A DNA stretch of 48,094 nucleotides from Parvibaculum sp049671045 (GTDB lineage Bacteria > Pseudomonadota > Alphaproteobacteria > Parvibaculales > Parvibaculaceae): NCBI RefSeq assembly GCF_049671045.1, contig NZ_JBATUH010000103.1:1-48094 (forward strand), in the 5' to 3' direction. The translations under genes were made by a program, and so were the position numbers. Under the pieces are notes generated by a model. It had not been told where the DNA came from. It did no database searches and worked only from the letters and a program-made list of their open reading frames with translations. Below, piece after piece: positions 1 to 8,309 of the stretch. Numbering within the stretch: the stretch's first letter is position 1; the number at the start of each line of letters is the position of its first letter.

Positions 1-2
1 CA

Positions 3-1007
3 CCCGCGCCGCTCGGCCCGGAGGAGGCGGCCGCCCTGCGCGCGGCGGAGCTTCCCAGAAGCGATGCGCCCGCTCATTTGCGCCTCAACTATCCCGAATG
101 GCTCCACGCCGAATTCGAGCGCGCTTATGGCGCGAGCCTCGAGCGCGAAATGGCGGCCCTCATGGAGCGGGCGCCGACCGACCTTCGCGTCAACCTGCTG
201 AAGTCGGGCCGCGAGGCGGCGCGAGAGGCGCTCGCGGCCGAAAATGTCGAGACGGAGCCCACGCCCCATTCGCCCTGGGGGCTGCGTCTTCTGGGCCGCG
301 CCAATATTCCGGGCCTTGGCGCCTTTCGCGACGGGCTCATCGAGGTGCAGGACGAAGGCTCGCAGCTTGCCTGCCTGCTGACGGGTGCGAGGCCCGGCGA
401 ACAGATCGTCGATCTCTGCGCGGGCGGCGGGGGCAAGTCTCTCGCCCTTGCAAGCCTCATGGCCAATCGCGGCCAGATCCACGCCTGCGACACGGATCGC
501 CGCCGCCTCGGCAAGCTGATGCCGCGCGCACAGCGCGCAGGCGCGCGCAATATCCAGACGCGCTTCATCGGCCCGCTCGCAATGCCCGCCGCGCCCGATG
601 CCGAATTTTCCGATCTCGCGGGCCGCGCCGATTGCGTGCTTGTCGATGCGCCCTGCAGCGGCTCGGGCGCCTGGCGCCGCAGCCCCGATGCCCGCTGGCG
701 ACTCACCCCGGAGCTTCTCGAAAGCTACAGGGCGATCCAGCGCGAGGTGCTTGCGCGCGGGGCGGCGCTCGTCCGGCCGGGCGGACGCCTCGTCTATGTC
801 ACCTGCTCGTTGCTGCCTTGCGAGAACGAGGATCAGGTCGCGGGCTTTCTCGCCTCGCATCCCGATTTCGCGGCGCGTCCATGGGCCGCTCTCTGGCCCG
901 AGGATCTCCCGCGGCCGCCTGCCGCCGAGGGCGAGGCGCTGCGTCTCTCGCCTGCCTCGACGGGGACCGACGGCTTCTTCATCGCGGTCATGGAGAGGCG
1001 CCGATGA
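3..1007 (+). CDS. RsmB/NOP2-family rRNA (cytosine-C5) methyltransferase, 5' end outside window
   Basis: C-terminal part of a SAM-dependent RNA m5C methyltransferase of the RsmB/NOL1/NOP2/Sun family, which methylates cytosine in 16S rRNA in the cytoplasm. The frame is open from the first bases of the window, so the true start lies upstream; a TTG at 78 is just an internal codon. Visible motifs are the SAM-binding LCAGGGGKSLALA, the acidic CDTDRRR loop, DAPCSGSGAWRR with the motif IV Cys, and YVTCSLLPCENE with the motif VI catalytic TCS Cys. A conserved RLNYPEW stretch precedes the catalytic domain, as in alphaproteobacterial members. The family assignment is firm; the exact target cytosine cannot be read from the sequence. 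Confidence 0.9.
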   Translation, partial: PAPLGPEEAAALRAAELPRSDAPAHLRLNYPEWLHAEFERAYGASLEREMAALMERAPTDLRVNLLKSGREAAREALAAENVETEPTPHSPWGLRLLGRANIPGLGAFRDGLIEVQDEGSQLACLLTGARPGEQIVDLCAGGGGKSLALASLMANRGQIHACDTDRRRLGKLMPRAQRAGARNIQTRFIGPLAMPAAPDAEFSDLAGRADCVLVDAPCSGSGAWRRSPDARWRLTPELLESYRAIQREVLARGAALVRPGGRLVYVTCSLLPCENEDQVAGFLASHPDFAARPWAALWPEDLPRPPAAEGEALRLSPASTGTDGFFIAVMERRR

Positions 1008-1093
1008 CCCGGCTGGGACGGCAGAGCTGCGGGCTTGACGCCACGGGGCAGGGATGGTCTACCGGGCGAAGGTTTCCCGCGAGGCCCCCACGG

Positions 1094-1603
1094 ATGACGG
1101 CCGCTTCCCTCCGCCACGCTTGCATAATGGCGCTACTGCTCGCATTCGCGGCGCCCGCTAGCGCGCATGCTGTGAACGCGGAGATGCAGAGGGCCTCCGT
1201 TTCGCTCGCAAGCAAGGGTGTCGCCGCCAGCGATGCGGGAGACACGGCGCGCGCCCGGCGCCTTTTCGAGGAAGCCATCGTGGCCGACCCCGCAAACGCC
1301 CATGCGCTGAGCAGGCTCGGCCTTCTTTATGCGGCAAAGGGCGAAGCGGCCACGGCGCGCAAATATTTCAACTTCGCGCTCGAGGTCGAGCCGACGGAAC
1401 CCGACGCCCTGCTTGGCGTTGGCCGCCTCGACCTCGCCGATGGAAAGGCGGCCGAGGCGCGCGACAGGCTGCGCATACTCACCGTCGCTTGTCCGGCCTG
1501 CGAACAGACGAAGGAACTTTCTCGCGCGCTCGAGGCCGGACCCAATGCCGCCGCCGCCAGCCAATTGCCGACACCGGCGCCCACTCCGAAAAACAATCCT
1601 TAG
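1094..1603 (+). CDS. Small exported TPR-repeat protein upstream of guaA
   Basis: About 169 residues. The start at 1094 gives a short n-region followed by the hydrophobic IMALLLAFAAPASA and an AHA-type cleavage site, so it is probably periplasmic. An ATG at 1127 in the same frame would also leave a signal peptide. An ATG at 1004 overlapping the methyltransferase stop would add a long non-hydrophobic leader. The body contains about two TPR-like units (DTARARRLFEEAIVADPANA and EAATARKYFNFALEVEPTEP), then a Pro/Ala-rich tail. Two cysteines near the end (ACPACEQ) form a CxxC. Only 7 bases separate its stop from guaA, so the two are likely co-transcribed. The binding partner is unknown. Confidence 0.7.
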   Translation: MTAASLRHACIMALLLAFAAPASAHAVNAEMQRASVSLASKGVAASDAGDTARARRLFEEAIVADPANAHALSRLGLLYAAKGEAATARKYFNFALEVEPTEPDALLGVGRLDLADGKAAEARDRLRILTVACPACEQTKELSRALEAGPNAAAASQLPTPAPTPKNNP

Positions 1604-1610
1604 ACGGACC

Positions 1611-3158
1611 ATGACCGATCGCATCCTCATCATTGATTTCGGCAGCCAGGTCACCCAGCTCATCGCCCGGCGCATTCGCGAAAGCGGCGTCTATTGCGAG
1701 ATCGTCCCTTTCAACAAGACGCAAGGGCTTCTGGAGAGCTTCAGGCCGAAGGGCATCATCCTCTCGGGCGGCCCCGCCAGCACGACCGGCATAGGCTCGC
1801 CGCGCGCTGACGACTGGGTCTTCACCTGCGGGGTTCCGGTCCTCGGCATCTGCTATGGCGAGCAGACCATGTGCGCCCAGCTCGGCGGCAAGGTCGAAAG
1901 CTCCGACCACCGCGAATTCGGCCGCGCCGTCATCAGCGTCACGGAGGATTGCGCGCTCTTCGAGGGGCTTCTCTCCGTCGATGAGCAGGAGCCGGTCTGG
2001 ATGAGCCATGGCGACCGCGTCATCGAGATTCCGCCGGGCTTCAAGGTCGTGGCGGTGAGCCGCAACGCGCCCTTCGCCGCCATTGCCGACGAGAAGCGGC
2101 GCTTCTATGGCGTGCAGTTCCATCCAGAAGTCGCGCACACGCCGCGCGGCCGCGACATGCTGCGCAACTTCACGCATCGGATCTGCGGCTGCACCGGCGA
2201 CTGGACCATGGCCGCCTTCCGCGAAACGGAGATCGCCAAGATCCGCGCGCAGGTCGGCGACGGCAAGGTGATCTGCGGTCTTTCGGGCGGCGTCGATTCT
2301 TCCGTCGTCGCCGTGCTTCTGCATGAGGCGATCGGCGACCAACTCCAATGCGTCTTCGTCGATACAGGCCTCATGCGGGCCGGCGAGGCCGAGCAGGTGG
2401 TGAACCTCTTCCGCCACCACTACAACATTCCGCTCGTGCATGTGGATGCGAGCGATCTCTTCCTCTCCAAGCTCGATGGCGTGAGCGATCCCGAGCGCAA
2501 GCGCAAGATCATCGGCGCGACCTTCATCGACGTCTTCGAGGCGGAAGCGAAGAAGATCGGCGGCGCCTCCTTCCTCGCGCAAGGCACGCTCTATCCCGAC
2601 GTCATCGAAAGCGTGTCCTTCATCGGCGGCCCGTCGGTGACGATCAAGAGCCATCACAATGTCGGCGGCCTGCCCGAGCGCATGAACATGAAGCTCGTGG
2701 AGCCGTTGCGCGAACTCTTCAAGGACGAGGTGCGCGAGCTTGGCCGCGAGCTTGGTCTGCCGGAGGAATTCGTCGGTCGCCATCCGTTCCCCGGACCCGG
2801 CCTTGCCATCCGCGTGCCGGGCGAGATCACGCGCGAAAAGCTCGATATTCTCCGCAAGGCCGACACGGTCTATCTGGAGGAGATCCGCCGCGCCGGTCTC
2901 TACAATGAAATCTGGCAAGCTTTTGCCGTGCTGCTTCCCGTCCGCACTGTCGGCGTGATGGGCGACGAGCGCACCTATGACTATGTCTGCGCGCTCCGCG
3001 CCGTGACATCGACCGATGGCATGACGGCCGATTACTACCCGTTCAGCCACGACTTCCTCAGCCATGTCTCGACACGGATCATCAACGAGGTGCGCGGCAT
3101 CAACCGCGTCGTCTATGACGTGACCTCGAAGCCGCCGGGAACGATTGAGTGGGAGTGA
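1611..3158 (+). CDS. guaA: GMP synthase (glutamine-hydrolysing)
   Basis: Converts XMP to GMP using ATP and glutamine, the last step of guanine nucleotide synthesis in the cytoplasm. At 515 residues it is full length. The class I glutamine amidotransferase domain comes first: GICYGEQ carries the nucleophile Cys81, and GVQFHPEVAHT carries His171 and Glu173. The ATP pyrophosphatase domain follows with the PP-loop LSGGVDSS at about 224-231. The C-terminal dimerisation part includes RHPFPGPGLAIR and ends in KPPGTIEWE, the typical family terminus. The ATG at 1611 gives the standard MTDRILIIDFGSQ start. It follows the TPR gene closely and probably shares its transcript. Confidence 0.98.
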   Translation: MTDRILIIDFGSQVTQLIARRIRESGVYCEIVPFNKTQGLLESFRPKGIILSGGPASTTGIGSPRADDWVFTCGVPVLGICYGEQTMCAQLGGKVESSDHREFGRAVISVTEDCALFEGLLSVDEQEPVWMSHGDRVIEIPPGFKVVAVSRNAPFAAIADEKRRFYGVQFHPEVAHTPRGRDMLRNFTHRICGCTGDWTMAAFRETEIAKIRAQVGDGKVICGLSGGVDSSVVAVLLHEAIGDQLQCVFVDTGLMRAGEAEQVVNLFRHHYNIPLVHVDASDLFLSKLDGVSDPERKRKIIGATFIDVFEAEAKKIGGASFLAQGTLYPDVIESVSFIGGPSVTIKSHHNVGGLPERMNMKLVEPLRELFKDEVRELGRELGLPEEFVGRHPFPGPGLAIRVPGEITREKLDILRKADTVYLEEIRRAGLYNEIWQAFAVLLPVRTVGVMGDERTYDYVCALRAVTSTDGMTADYYPFSHDFLSHVSTRIINEVRGINRVVYDVTSKPPGTIEWE

Positions 3159-3169
3159 GGACGGCGCCA

Positions 3170-3183
3170 TTGATCCATATCAA
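3170..3183. promoter_or_regulatory. Perfect FNR/FixK (anaerobox) site
   Basis: TTGATCCATATCAA is an exact TTGAT-N4-ATCAA palindrome, the consensus for FNR/FixK-type regulators that answer to low oxygen in alphaproteobacteria. It lies 11 bases after the guaA stop and about 150 bases before the ATPase start. It therefore most likely controls the ATPase gene. I do not see a convincing -10 at the distance expected for class II activation, so the transcription start is undetermined. Confidence 0.7.
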
Positions 3184-3329
3184 TGCGGGGCCGCGCTGAA
3201 GGGCTGAAGTTCACGGTTCTACGGAATCAACAGTGAGCCTCAGCCGAATTCTGATCGTCATGTTCGGTGCGGCGTCTTTCGGCGCGCCCTGCAGCGGTCC
3301 TGGTTTGGCCGCGGCGGTGTCCGCACAGC

Positions 3330-5696
3330 ATGGATCAGGTGTCGCGAGACGCGCAGCAGGGCCAGGGACTGCCTGGCCCGAACTTGCGCGGCCTGACTGG
3401 AGCGGAGGCGCGGCGTCGTCTCGATCAGTTCGGGCCGAATGAAATCCCCGAGCAGCGGAGCCACCCGCTGGTCACGCTTCTGGGCAAATTCTGGGGACCG
3501 ATCCCATGGATGCTCGAAGCGACCATTCTGCTTCAGCTCTTGCTGGGGAAGGGCGGAGAAGCGGCTGTCATCGCAGCGCTTCTCACCATCAACGCAGGCA
3601 TCAGCTTCTTCGAGGAAGGCCGCGCGGGCAAGGCGCTCGAGCTGCTGCGCCATCAGCTGACGGCCACGGCTCGCGTGCTTCGTGACGGGGTCTGGCACAC
3701 CACGGCCTCAGCGGGCCTCGTCCCCGGCGACGTGGTCCATCTGCGCATGGGCGATCTCTCGCCCGCGGATGTCCGGATCGTCGAGGGCGAGGTCCTGCTC
3801 GACCAGTCCGCGCTGACGGGGGAATCCGTGGCCGTCGAAGCTGGCGCGGGCGCGATGGCCTATGCCGCTTCGGTGGTCAGGCGCGGAGAAGCCACAGGCG
3901 AGGTCACGGCCACCGGCCAGCGGACCTATTTCGGCAAGACGGCCGAACTGGTCCGGACGGCCCGCTCGACGAGCCATCTGGCGGTAACGATCTTCAAGAT
4001 CGTCCGCGTTCTCATTGCCATCGACGCGATGCTGATCGCGGCCCTGCTGGTCTATGCCGCCCGGGCCGATCTTCCGCTGCGGGATGTGTTGCCGTTCGCC
4101 CTGATCCTTCTGGTGGCGTCCGTCCCCGTCGCGCTTCCGGCGACCTTCACTCTGGCGACGGCCCTTGGCGCGGCGGAGCTCGCGCGGTCCGGTGTGCTGC
4201 TCACCCGTCTCTCCGCAATCGAGGAGGCGGCGGGAATGGATGTTCTGTGCACGGACAAGACGGGCACCCTGACCGAGAACCGCCTGAAGCTGACCGCGAC
4301 CCGGGGCTTCGCCGCGACGTCGGACGAGGATCTCCTGAAGTTCGCGGTGCTCGCCTGCGATCCGGCGACGCAGGACCCGATTGATCTGGCCATTTTGACC
4401 GCGGCGGAAGAGCGCGGCGCGCGCGCCGGCCTGCCGCCCCGGCTCAGCTTCGTTCCCTTCGACCCGGCGACGCGCTATTCGCTCGGCTCCTACCGGCAGG
4501 CTGGCGGCGAGCTCTGGGTCGTGAAAGGCGCTCCCCAGGCCGTCGCCGCATTGATCGGCGCGGGGCCCGAAGTCGTGGAGGCGGCCGACGGCTTGGCAGC
4601 GTCGGGAGCGCGCGTCCTCGCGGTCGCTCATGGCGACAATCGCGCGAGCTTGCGTCTCTCCGGCCTGATCGCGCTCGAAGATCCGCCGCGTGCCGATTCC
4701 GCGGCTTTGGTGAAGGGCCTCAAGGATCTCGGAATTCGCGTGGTGATGGTGACGGGCGACAATGGCGCCACCGCGCGCGCCATTGCCGGGCGCGTCGGCG
4801 TGGATGGGCCGCTCGCGCCCGCCGATGCGCTCGACCATATCGATGGCGGGCACGCGCTTGACTATGGCGTCTATGCGCGCGTCTTTCCGGAACACAAGAT
4901 CAGGCTGATCCGGCTACTTCAGAAGGCCGGTCACGTCGTGGGAATGACGGGCGACGGCGTCAATGACGCGCCCGCGCTGAAGCAGGCCGATGTAGGCATC
5001 GCCGTCTCCAGCGCCACCGATGTCGCCCGCGCGGCCGCGGGCGTCGTGCTCACTTCGCCTGGCCTCGTGGACGCGCTGACCACGGTTCAGATCAGCCGGC
5101 GGATCTATCAGCGGATGCTCACCTATACGATCAACAAGATCATGAAGACGCTGGAGGTCGCGATCTTCCTGACCATCGGCGTCATCATCACCAATACCTT
5201 TGTGATTACGCCGCTGCTGATCGTGCTCATGCTGTTCACCAACGATCTCGTGACCATGTCCATCGCGACCGACCATGTCGGCTACTCGCAGCGCCCGGAC
5301 AGGTGGAATGTGCGCACACTGATGCTGATCGGCAGCGTGCTCGCGGCATTGGTGCTGGTCCTCTCCTTCGCCGTCTTCTTCGTCGGCCGCGATGCGCTCG
5401 GGCTGAAGCTCGCCGAATTGCAGACGCTGGTTTTCGTCATGCTGGTCGCAACCGGGCAGGGCAATGTCTATCTGGTGCGCGAACGCGGTCCGTTCTGGCG
5501 GTCCCGACCGAGCCGGTGGCTGGTCGCAAGCTCGCTGGCCGATCTTGTGGTTGTGACCGCGATGGCCGCCACGGGCATCCTCATGGCGCCGGTCAGCCTC
5601 ACGCTGATCGTGCCGCTGCTGCTCGTGGTCGCCGTGTATCTCTTCATCCTCGACCACCTGAAGGTGCGGATATTTCGCCGCCTGGCGGTGAAGTGA
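3330..5696 (+). CDS. Plasma-membrane proton-efflux P-type ATPase (P3A family)
   Basis: A 788-residue P-type ATPase that by family pumps protons out across the inner membrane. The cation-transporter N-terminal region (LTGAEARRRLDQFGPNEIPE) is followed by paired membrane helices, an actuator domain with TGES at 163-166, and the M4 motif PVALP at 266-270. The phosphorylation motif DKTGTLTEN has the acceptor Asp309, a nucleotide-domain KGAP follows, and the hinge TGDGVND lies at about 540-546. About six C-terminal helices follow. Heavy-metal CxxC or CPC motifs are absent, which argues against a copper or zinc pump. The ATG at 3330 is preferred over an upstream codon at 3267, because that extension is Arg/Pro-rich and unlike the family. 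An FNR/FixK box upstream suggests low-oxygen induction. Confidence 0.9.
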   Translation: MDQVSRDAQQGQGLPGPNLRGLTGAEARRRLDQFGPNEIPEQRSHPLVTLLGKFWGPIPWMLEATILLQLLLGKGGEAAVIAALLTINAGISFFEEGRAGKALELLRHQLTATARVLRDGVWHTTASAGLVPGDVVHLRMGDLSPADVRIVEGEVLLDQSALTGESVAVEAGAGAMAYAASVVRRGEATGEVTATGQRTYFGKTAELVRTARSTSHLAVTIFKIVRVLIAIDAMLIAALLVYAARADLPLRDVLPFALILLVASVPVALPATFTLATALGAAELARSGVLLTRLSAIEEAAGMDVLCTDKTGTLTENRLKLTATRGFAATSDEDLLKFAVLACDPATQDPIDLAILTAAEERGARAGLPPRLSFVPFDPATRYSLGSYRQAGGELWVVKGAPQAVAALIGAGPEVVEAADGLAASGARVLAVAHGDNRASLRLSGLIALEDPPRADSAALVKGLKDLGIRVVMVTGDNGATARAIAGRVGVDGPLAPADALDHIDGGHALDYGVYARVFPEHKIRLIRLLQKAGHVVGMTGDGVNDAPALKQADVGIAVSSATDVARAAAGVVLTSPGLVDALTTVQISRRIYQRMLTYTINKIMKTLEVAIFLTIGVIITNTFVITPLLIVLMLFTNDLVTMSIATDHVGYSQRPDRWNVRTLMLIGSVLAALVLVLSFAVFFVGRDALGLKLAELQTLVFVMLVATGQGNVYLVRERGPFWRSRPSRWLVASSLADLVVVTAMAATGILMAPVSLTLIVPLLLVVAVYLFILDHLKVRIFRRLAVK

Positions 5697-5794
5697 CGTT
5701 TGGCCCGAGGGCCGGACATAGCCGTTCAGCATCGCCCCCGTTCCCTCCGGGGCCGAACAACGCTACCCTTCATCCGTTCCATCGGAGGAGCCGG

Positions 5795-6358
5795 ATGAAG
5801 GGTTTCGTTTTTTTCAGCCTTGTCGTGATTGTCCTGTCGCCGGTCGCCGCCCATGCGGATGCGATCGACGACAATACGCTCTGCTATGAGCAGTTCAGCA
5901 CGGGCAACGACAAGGCGGCTGTCGATTACTGCAGCAGGGCGATCGAGTCCGGCAAGCTTCCCACGGAAGATCTCGTCGCCGCCTTCATCAATCGCGGCGT
6001 CGCCCTTCGCAATCTCGGCCAGTCGCGTCGCTCCATCGTCGATTACAGCATGGCGCTGAAGCACGCGCCCAAGGATGCGATGATCTATGCCAACCGGGCG
6101 AACGCGCTGCGCGACATTGGCGAGCTTGATCGGGCTCTGGACGATGCCAACATGGCCGTGAAGCTCGACGGGAAGCGCCCGGCCTCCTATTTCGTGCGCG
6201 GCGCGGTCTATGAAGCGCAGAGCCGGTTCGATTCCGCGCGCCGCGACTACATGCAGGCGCTGTCCCTCGATCCCGCCAATCGCGACTATCAGGATCACAT
6301 TCTGGCGCTCGATGCCAAGCGGGCGAAGCAGGCGCAGCAGGGGGGAGGGATGCGATGA
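5795..6358 (+). CDS. Periplasmic tetratricopeptide-repeat protein
   Basis: A 187-residue protein with a clear signal peptide (FVFFSLVVIVLSPVAAHA). About four TPR-like units follow, with typical phrases such as FINRGVALRNLGQSRRSIVD, YANRANALRDIGELDRALDD and FVRGAVYEAQSRFDSARRDY. A strong Shine-Dalgarno GGAGGAG at 5784-5790 fixes the start. Its stop overlaps the start of the next membrane protein (ATGA), so the pair is translationally coupled. The role is probably scaffolding of an envelope protein complex; no specific family name is recognisable. Confidence 0.8.
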   Translation: MKGFVFFSLVVIVLSPVAAHADAIDDNTLCYEQFSTGNDKAAVDYCSRAIESGKLPTEDLVAAFINRGVALRNLGQSRRSIVDYSMALKHAPKDAMIYANRANALRDIGELDRALDDANMAVKLDGKRPASYFVRGAVYEAQSRFDSARRDYMQALSLDPANRDYQDHILALDAKRAKQAQQGGGMR

Positions 6359-7158
6359 TCGATCTGATGGATCATCCCGCGGACCCGCGAAAGCTCGATG
6401 TCTTCGCCATTACGCGCGAAGCCTATCAGGGCGGGTGGACGCATTTCGGCGAAATGGTCAGGCTGATCTGGCTTCCGGGCCTGCTCTATATCGCCGTTGC
6501 GCTCGTCTCGGGCGCGCTCGGCAGCGAGGGCAATCCGGGCCTGCGTCTTCTCTGCGATCTTGCGGTGTTCTTTCTCTGGCCGATCATCGCCGTCGCCTGG
6601 CATCGCTTCATTCTCGTCGGCGACGCGACGCCGGGGCGCTTCATTCTCCATTTCGGCAGGCGCGAGGCGCGCTTCCTCGTCGTTTCGATCTTTCTCAGCC
6701 TGCTCGCGCTGCCGGGCATTCTCATCGCATCGATGACGGCAGCCCTCAACGACCCGTCGCTCGGCACATCGGCATCGCTTCTGGGCTTTCTCGGCCTCAT
6801 CGTGCTGATGGTCGGCCTCTACTATTTTGTCCGCCTGCTGCTTCTTCTGCCCGCTGTCGCCGTCGACGAGCCGATCAATGCGCGCCTCATTCTCGAGCGT
6901 ACGCGCGGCAATTTCTGGCGCCTGCTCTCGCTTGTGATTTTGGCGAGCCTGCCGCTCGTGCTCGTCATCTTCGTCGGCACGAGCGTCGTCCTCGCGCTCG
7001 GGCTGCCGGGTGTCATCCTCCTCGTCCTCGGGGCGCTGGTGGGCGTCTTCTTCATGATCGTCAATGTCGCGGTCATCTCCATCGCCTATCGGGAACTCAT
7101 CGGTCCGCCGGGAACGCTCGCCTTCGATCTCGAAGGCCCCGATGCACCGTTGAATTAG
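6355..7158 (+). CDS. Multi-pass membrane protein of unknown function
   Basis: A 267-residue protein with about six hydrophobic segments. A soluble N-terminal stretch of roughly 35 residues (DVFAITREAYQGGWTHFGEM) leads into LIWLPGLLYIAVALV, a central pair including LRLLCDLAVFFLWPIIAVAW, and later segments LLGFLGLIVLMVGLYYFVRL and VILASLPLVLVIFVGTSVVL. The pattern resembles uncharacterised inner-membrane proteins of the glycerophosphoryl-diesterase membrane-domain/YciC type, but I cannot name a family with certainty. It overlaps the TPR gene by four bases and so is co-translated with it. The coupling suggests a membrane partner for the periplasmic TPR protein. Confidence 0.7.
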   Translation: MIDLMDHPADPRKLDVFAITREAYQGGWTHFGEMVRLIWLPGLLYIAVALVSGALGSEGNPGLRLLCDLAVFFLWPIIAVAWHRFILVGDATPGRFILHFGRREARFLVVSIFLSLLALPGILIASMTAALNDPSLGTSASLLGFLGLIVLMVGLYYFVRLLLLLPAVAVDEPINARLILERTRGNFWRLLSLVILASLPLVLVIFVGTSVVLALGLPGVILLVLGALVGVFFMIVNVAVISIAYRELIGPPGTLAFDLEGPDAPLN

Positions 7159-7200
7159 CGCTTCCTCTCCGCTAAGGTCCGGCTCGCAAGGATCAGGAAC

Positions 7201-7240
7201 GGTGCCAGTGGGCACCTAAGAGCTTGTTTTGTAAGCTCTT
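7201..7240. terminator. Two tandem perfect hairpins between the membrane protein and panB
   Basis: The first hairpin is GGTGCC-AGTG-GGCACC (7201-7216). The second is AAGAGCTT-GTTTTGT-AAGCTCTT (7218-7240), one base later. The plus strand ends in CTCTTTTCG, a short T-run, so it may terminate the upstream operon. The symmetric A/T flanks would also allow weak action on the other strand. They lie about 80 bases before panB, so a panB leader function cannot be excluded. Confidence 0.5.
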
Positions 7241-7322
7241 TTCGCTGCGGCGTCCGGCCGCCTCGATATTCCCGGCGCTCGCTCCCATATGTGGCGAGGC
7301 CCATGAGTAAGGATGATCCGAC

Positions 7323-8147
7323 ATGTCGGTACAGGCGAAGATCAAGCGCATCACCGTTCCGGAACTTCGTGCGCGCAAGGGCGGCGATCCCATCGTCAGC
7401 CTGACCTCCTATCACGCGCACACGGCGCGCTATATCGACCCCTATGTCGACATGATCCTCGTCGGCGACTCGCTCGGCATGGTCATGTACGGCATGGAGA
7501 CGACGCTGGGCGTCACCCTCGACATGATGATCGCCCATGGCGCGGCCGTCGTGCGCGGCACGGATCGCGCGCTCGTCGTCGTCGACATGCCCTTCGGCAG
7601 TTATGAGGAAAGCCCGGAAGTGGCGTTCCGCAATGCCGTCCGCATCATCAAGGAGACGGGCTGCACGGCGGTGAAGCTCGAAGGCGGCAAGCGCCTCGCG
7701 CCGACGATCCGCTATCTGATCGAGCGCGGCATTCCCGTCGTCGCGCATATCGGCCTGACGCCGCAGTCGATCCAGGTCATGGGCGGCTTCAAGACGCAGG
7801 GCCGCGTCGAGGAAGAGTGGGGCGCGATCGAGGAAGATGCGGCAGCCGTTGCGGAAGCCGGCGCCTTCGCCGTCGTGCTCGAGGGCATGGCGGAGCCGCT
7901 CGCCGCGAAGATCACGAGCGAGATCGACATTCCGACCATCGGCATCGGCGCCTCGCCGGCCTGCGACGGGCAGATCCTCGTTCTCGAGGACATGTTGGGC
8001 CTCTCGCCCAAGCCGCCCAAATTCGTCAAGGAGTTCGCGACTCTCGGCGCCCAGATCGCCGGTGCCGCGGAGGCCTATGCCCGCGAGGTACGGGCGCGGA
8101 CCTTCCCGGCGGTCGAGAACACCTACGGCATGAAAAAAGTAAAATAA
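7323..8147 (+). CDS. panB: 3-methyl-2-oxobutanoate hydroxymethyltransferase
   Basis: Transfers a hydroxymethyl group from 5,10-methylene-tetrahydrofolate to alpha-ketoisovalerate to make ketopantoate, the first committed step of pantothenate and coenzyme A synthesis. At 274 residues it is full length. Family motifs are SLTSYHAHTARYID, the metal- and substrate-binding VGDSLGMVMYG (Asp49, Ser50), VVVDMPFGSY, AVKLEGG, AHIGLTPQS and a late FAVVLEGM with the likely catalytic Glu. It ends in a short Lys-rich tail. The gene stands alone: panC is not adjacent. Hairpin-rich spacers lie on both sides, so it is probably its own transcription unit. Confidence 0.97.
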   Translation: MSVQAKIKRITVPELRARKGGDPIVSLTSYHAHTARYIDPYVDMILVGDSLGMVMYGMETTLGVTLDMMIAHGAAVVRGTDRALVVVDMPFGSYEESPEVAFRNAVRIIKETGCTAVKLEGGKRLAPTIRYLIERGIPVVAHIGLTPQSIQVMGGFKTQGRVEEEWGAIEEDAAAVAEAGAFAVVLEGMAEPLAAKITSEIDIPTIGIGASPACDGQILVLEDMLGLSPKPPKFVKEFATLGAQIAGAAEAYAREVRARTFPAVENTYGMKKVK

Positions 8148-8148
8148 G

Positions 8149-8167
8149 AACAGGCGTTTGCGCTGTT
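8149..8167 (+). terminator. Candidate panB terminator hairpin
   Basis: An imperfect hairpin starts right after the panB stop: AACAG and CG pair with CG and CTGTT around a TTTG loop, with one bulged G. TT then CC follow, so the U-tract is short. It is a plausible but weak intrinsic terminator. Confidence 0.4.
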
Positions 8168-8309
8168 TTCCTGCCGGTTGGCGTTTGCCATCTCCGGGCG
8201 CGCGGGCTATTTTACGCGGCCTGCCTGAGCAGGTGCGGGGGAGGTCGCCGCGCCCCGATGGGGTGCAACGCTTTCCTGCGCTATCCTGGTCATCCCTTGG
8301 AGTGCGCTC

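Noticed and set aside
1604..1610. Possible purine riboswitch before guaA
   Set aside because: Only seven bases separate guaA from the preceding gene, so there is no room for an aptamer.
1479..3170. Long open frame antisense to guaA (563 codons)
   Set aside because: It mirrors a well-supported guaA gene. Its product is rich in Ala, Asp, Glu, His and Arg with no recognisable domain, as expected of a GC-rich antisense frame.
3233..3442. Small frame with a hydrophobic N-terminus between the FNR box and the ATPase
   Set aside because: It starts at GTG without a clear ribosome site, overlaps the ATPase start in another frame, and has Arg/Ala/Pro-rich content. A leader peptide cannot be fully excluded.
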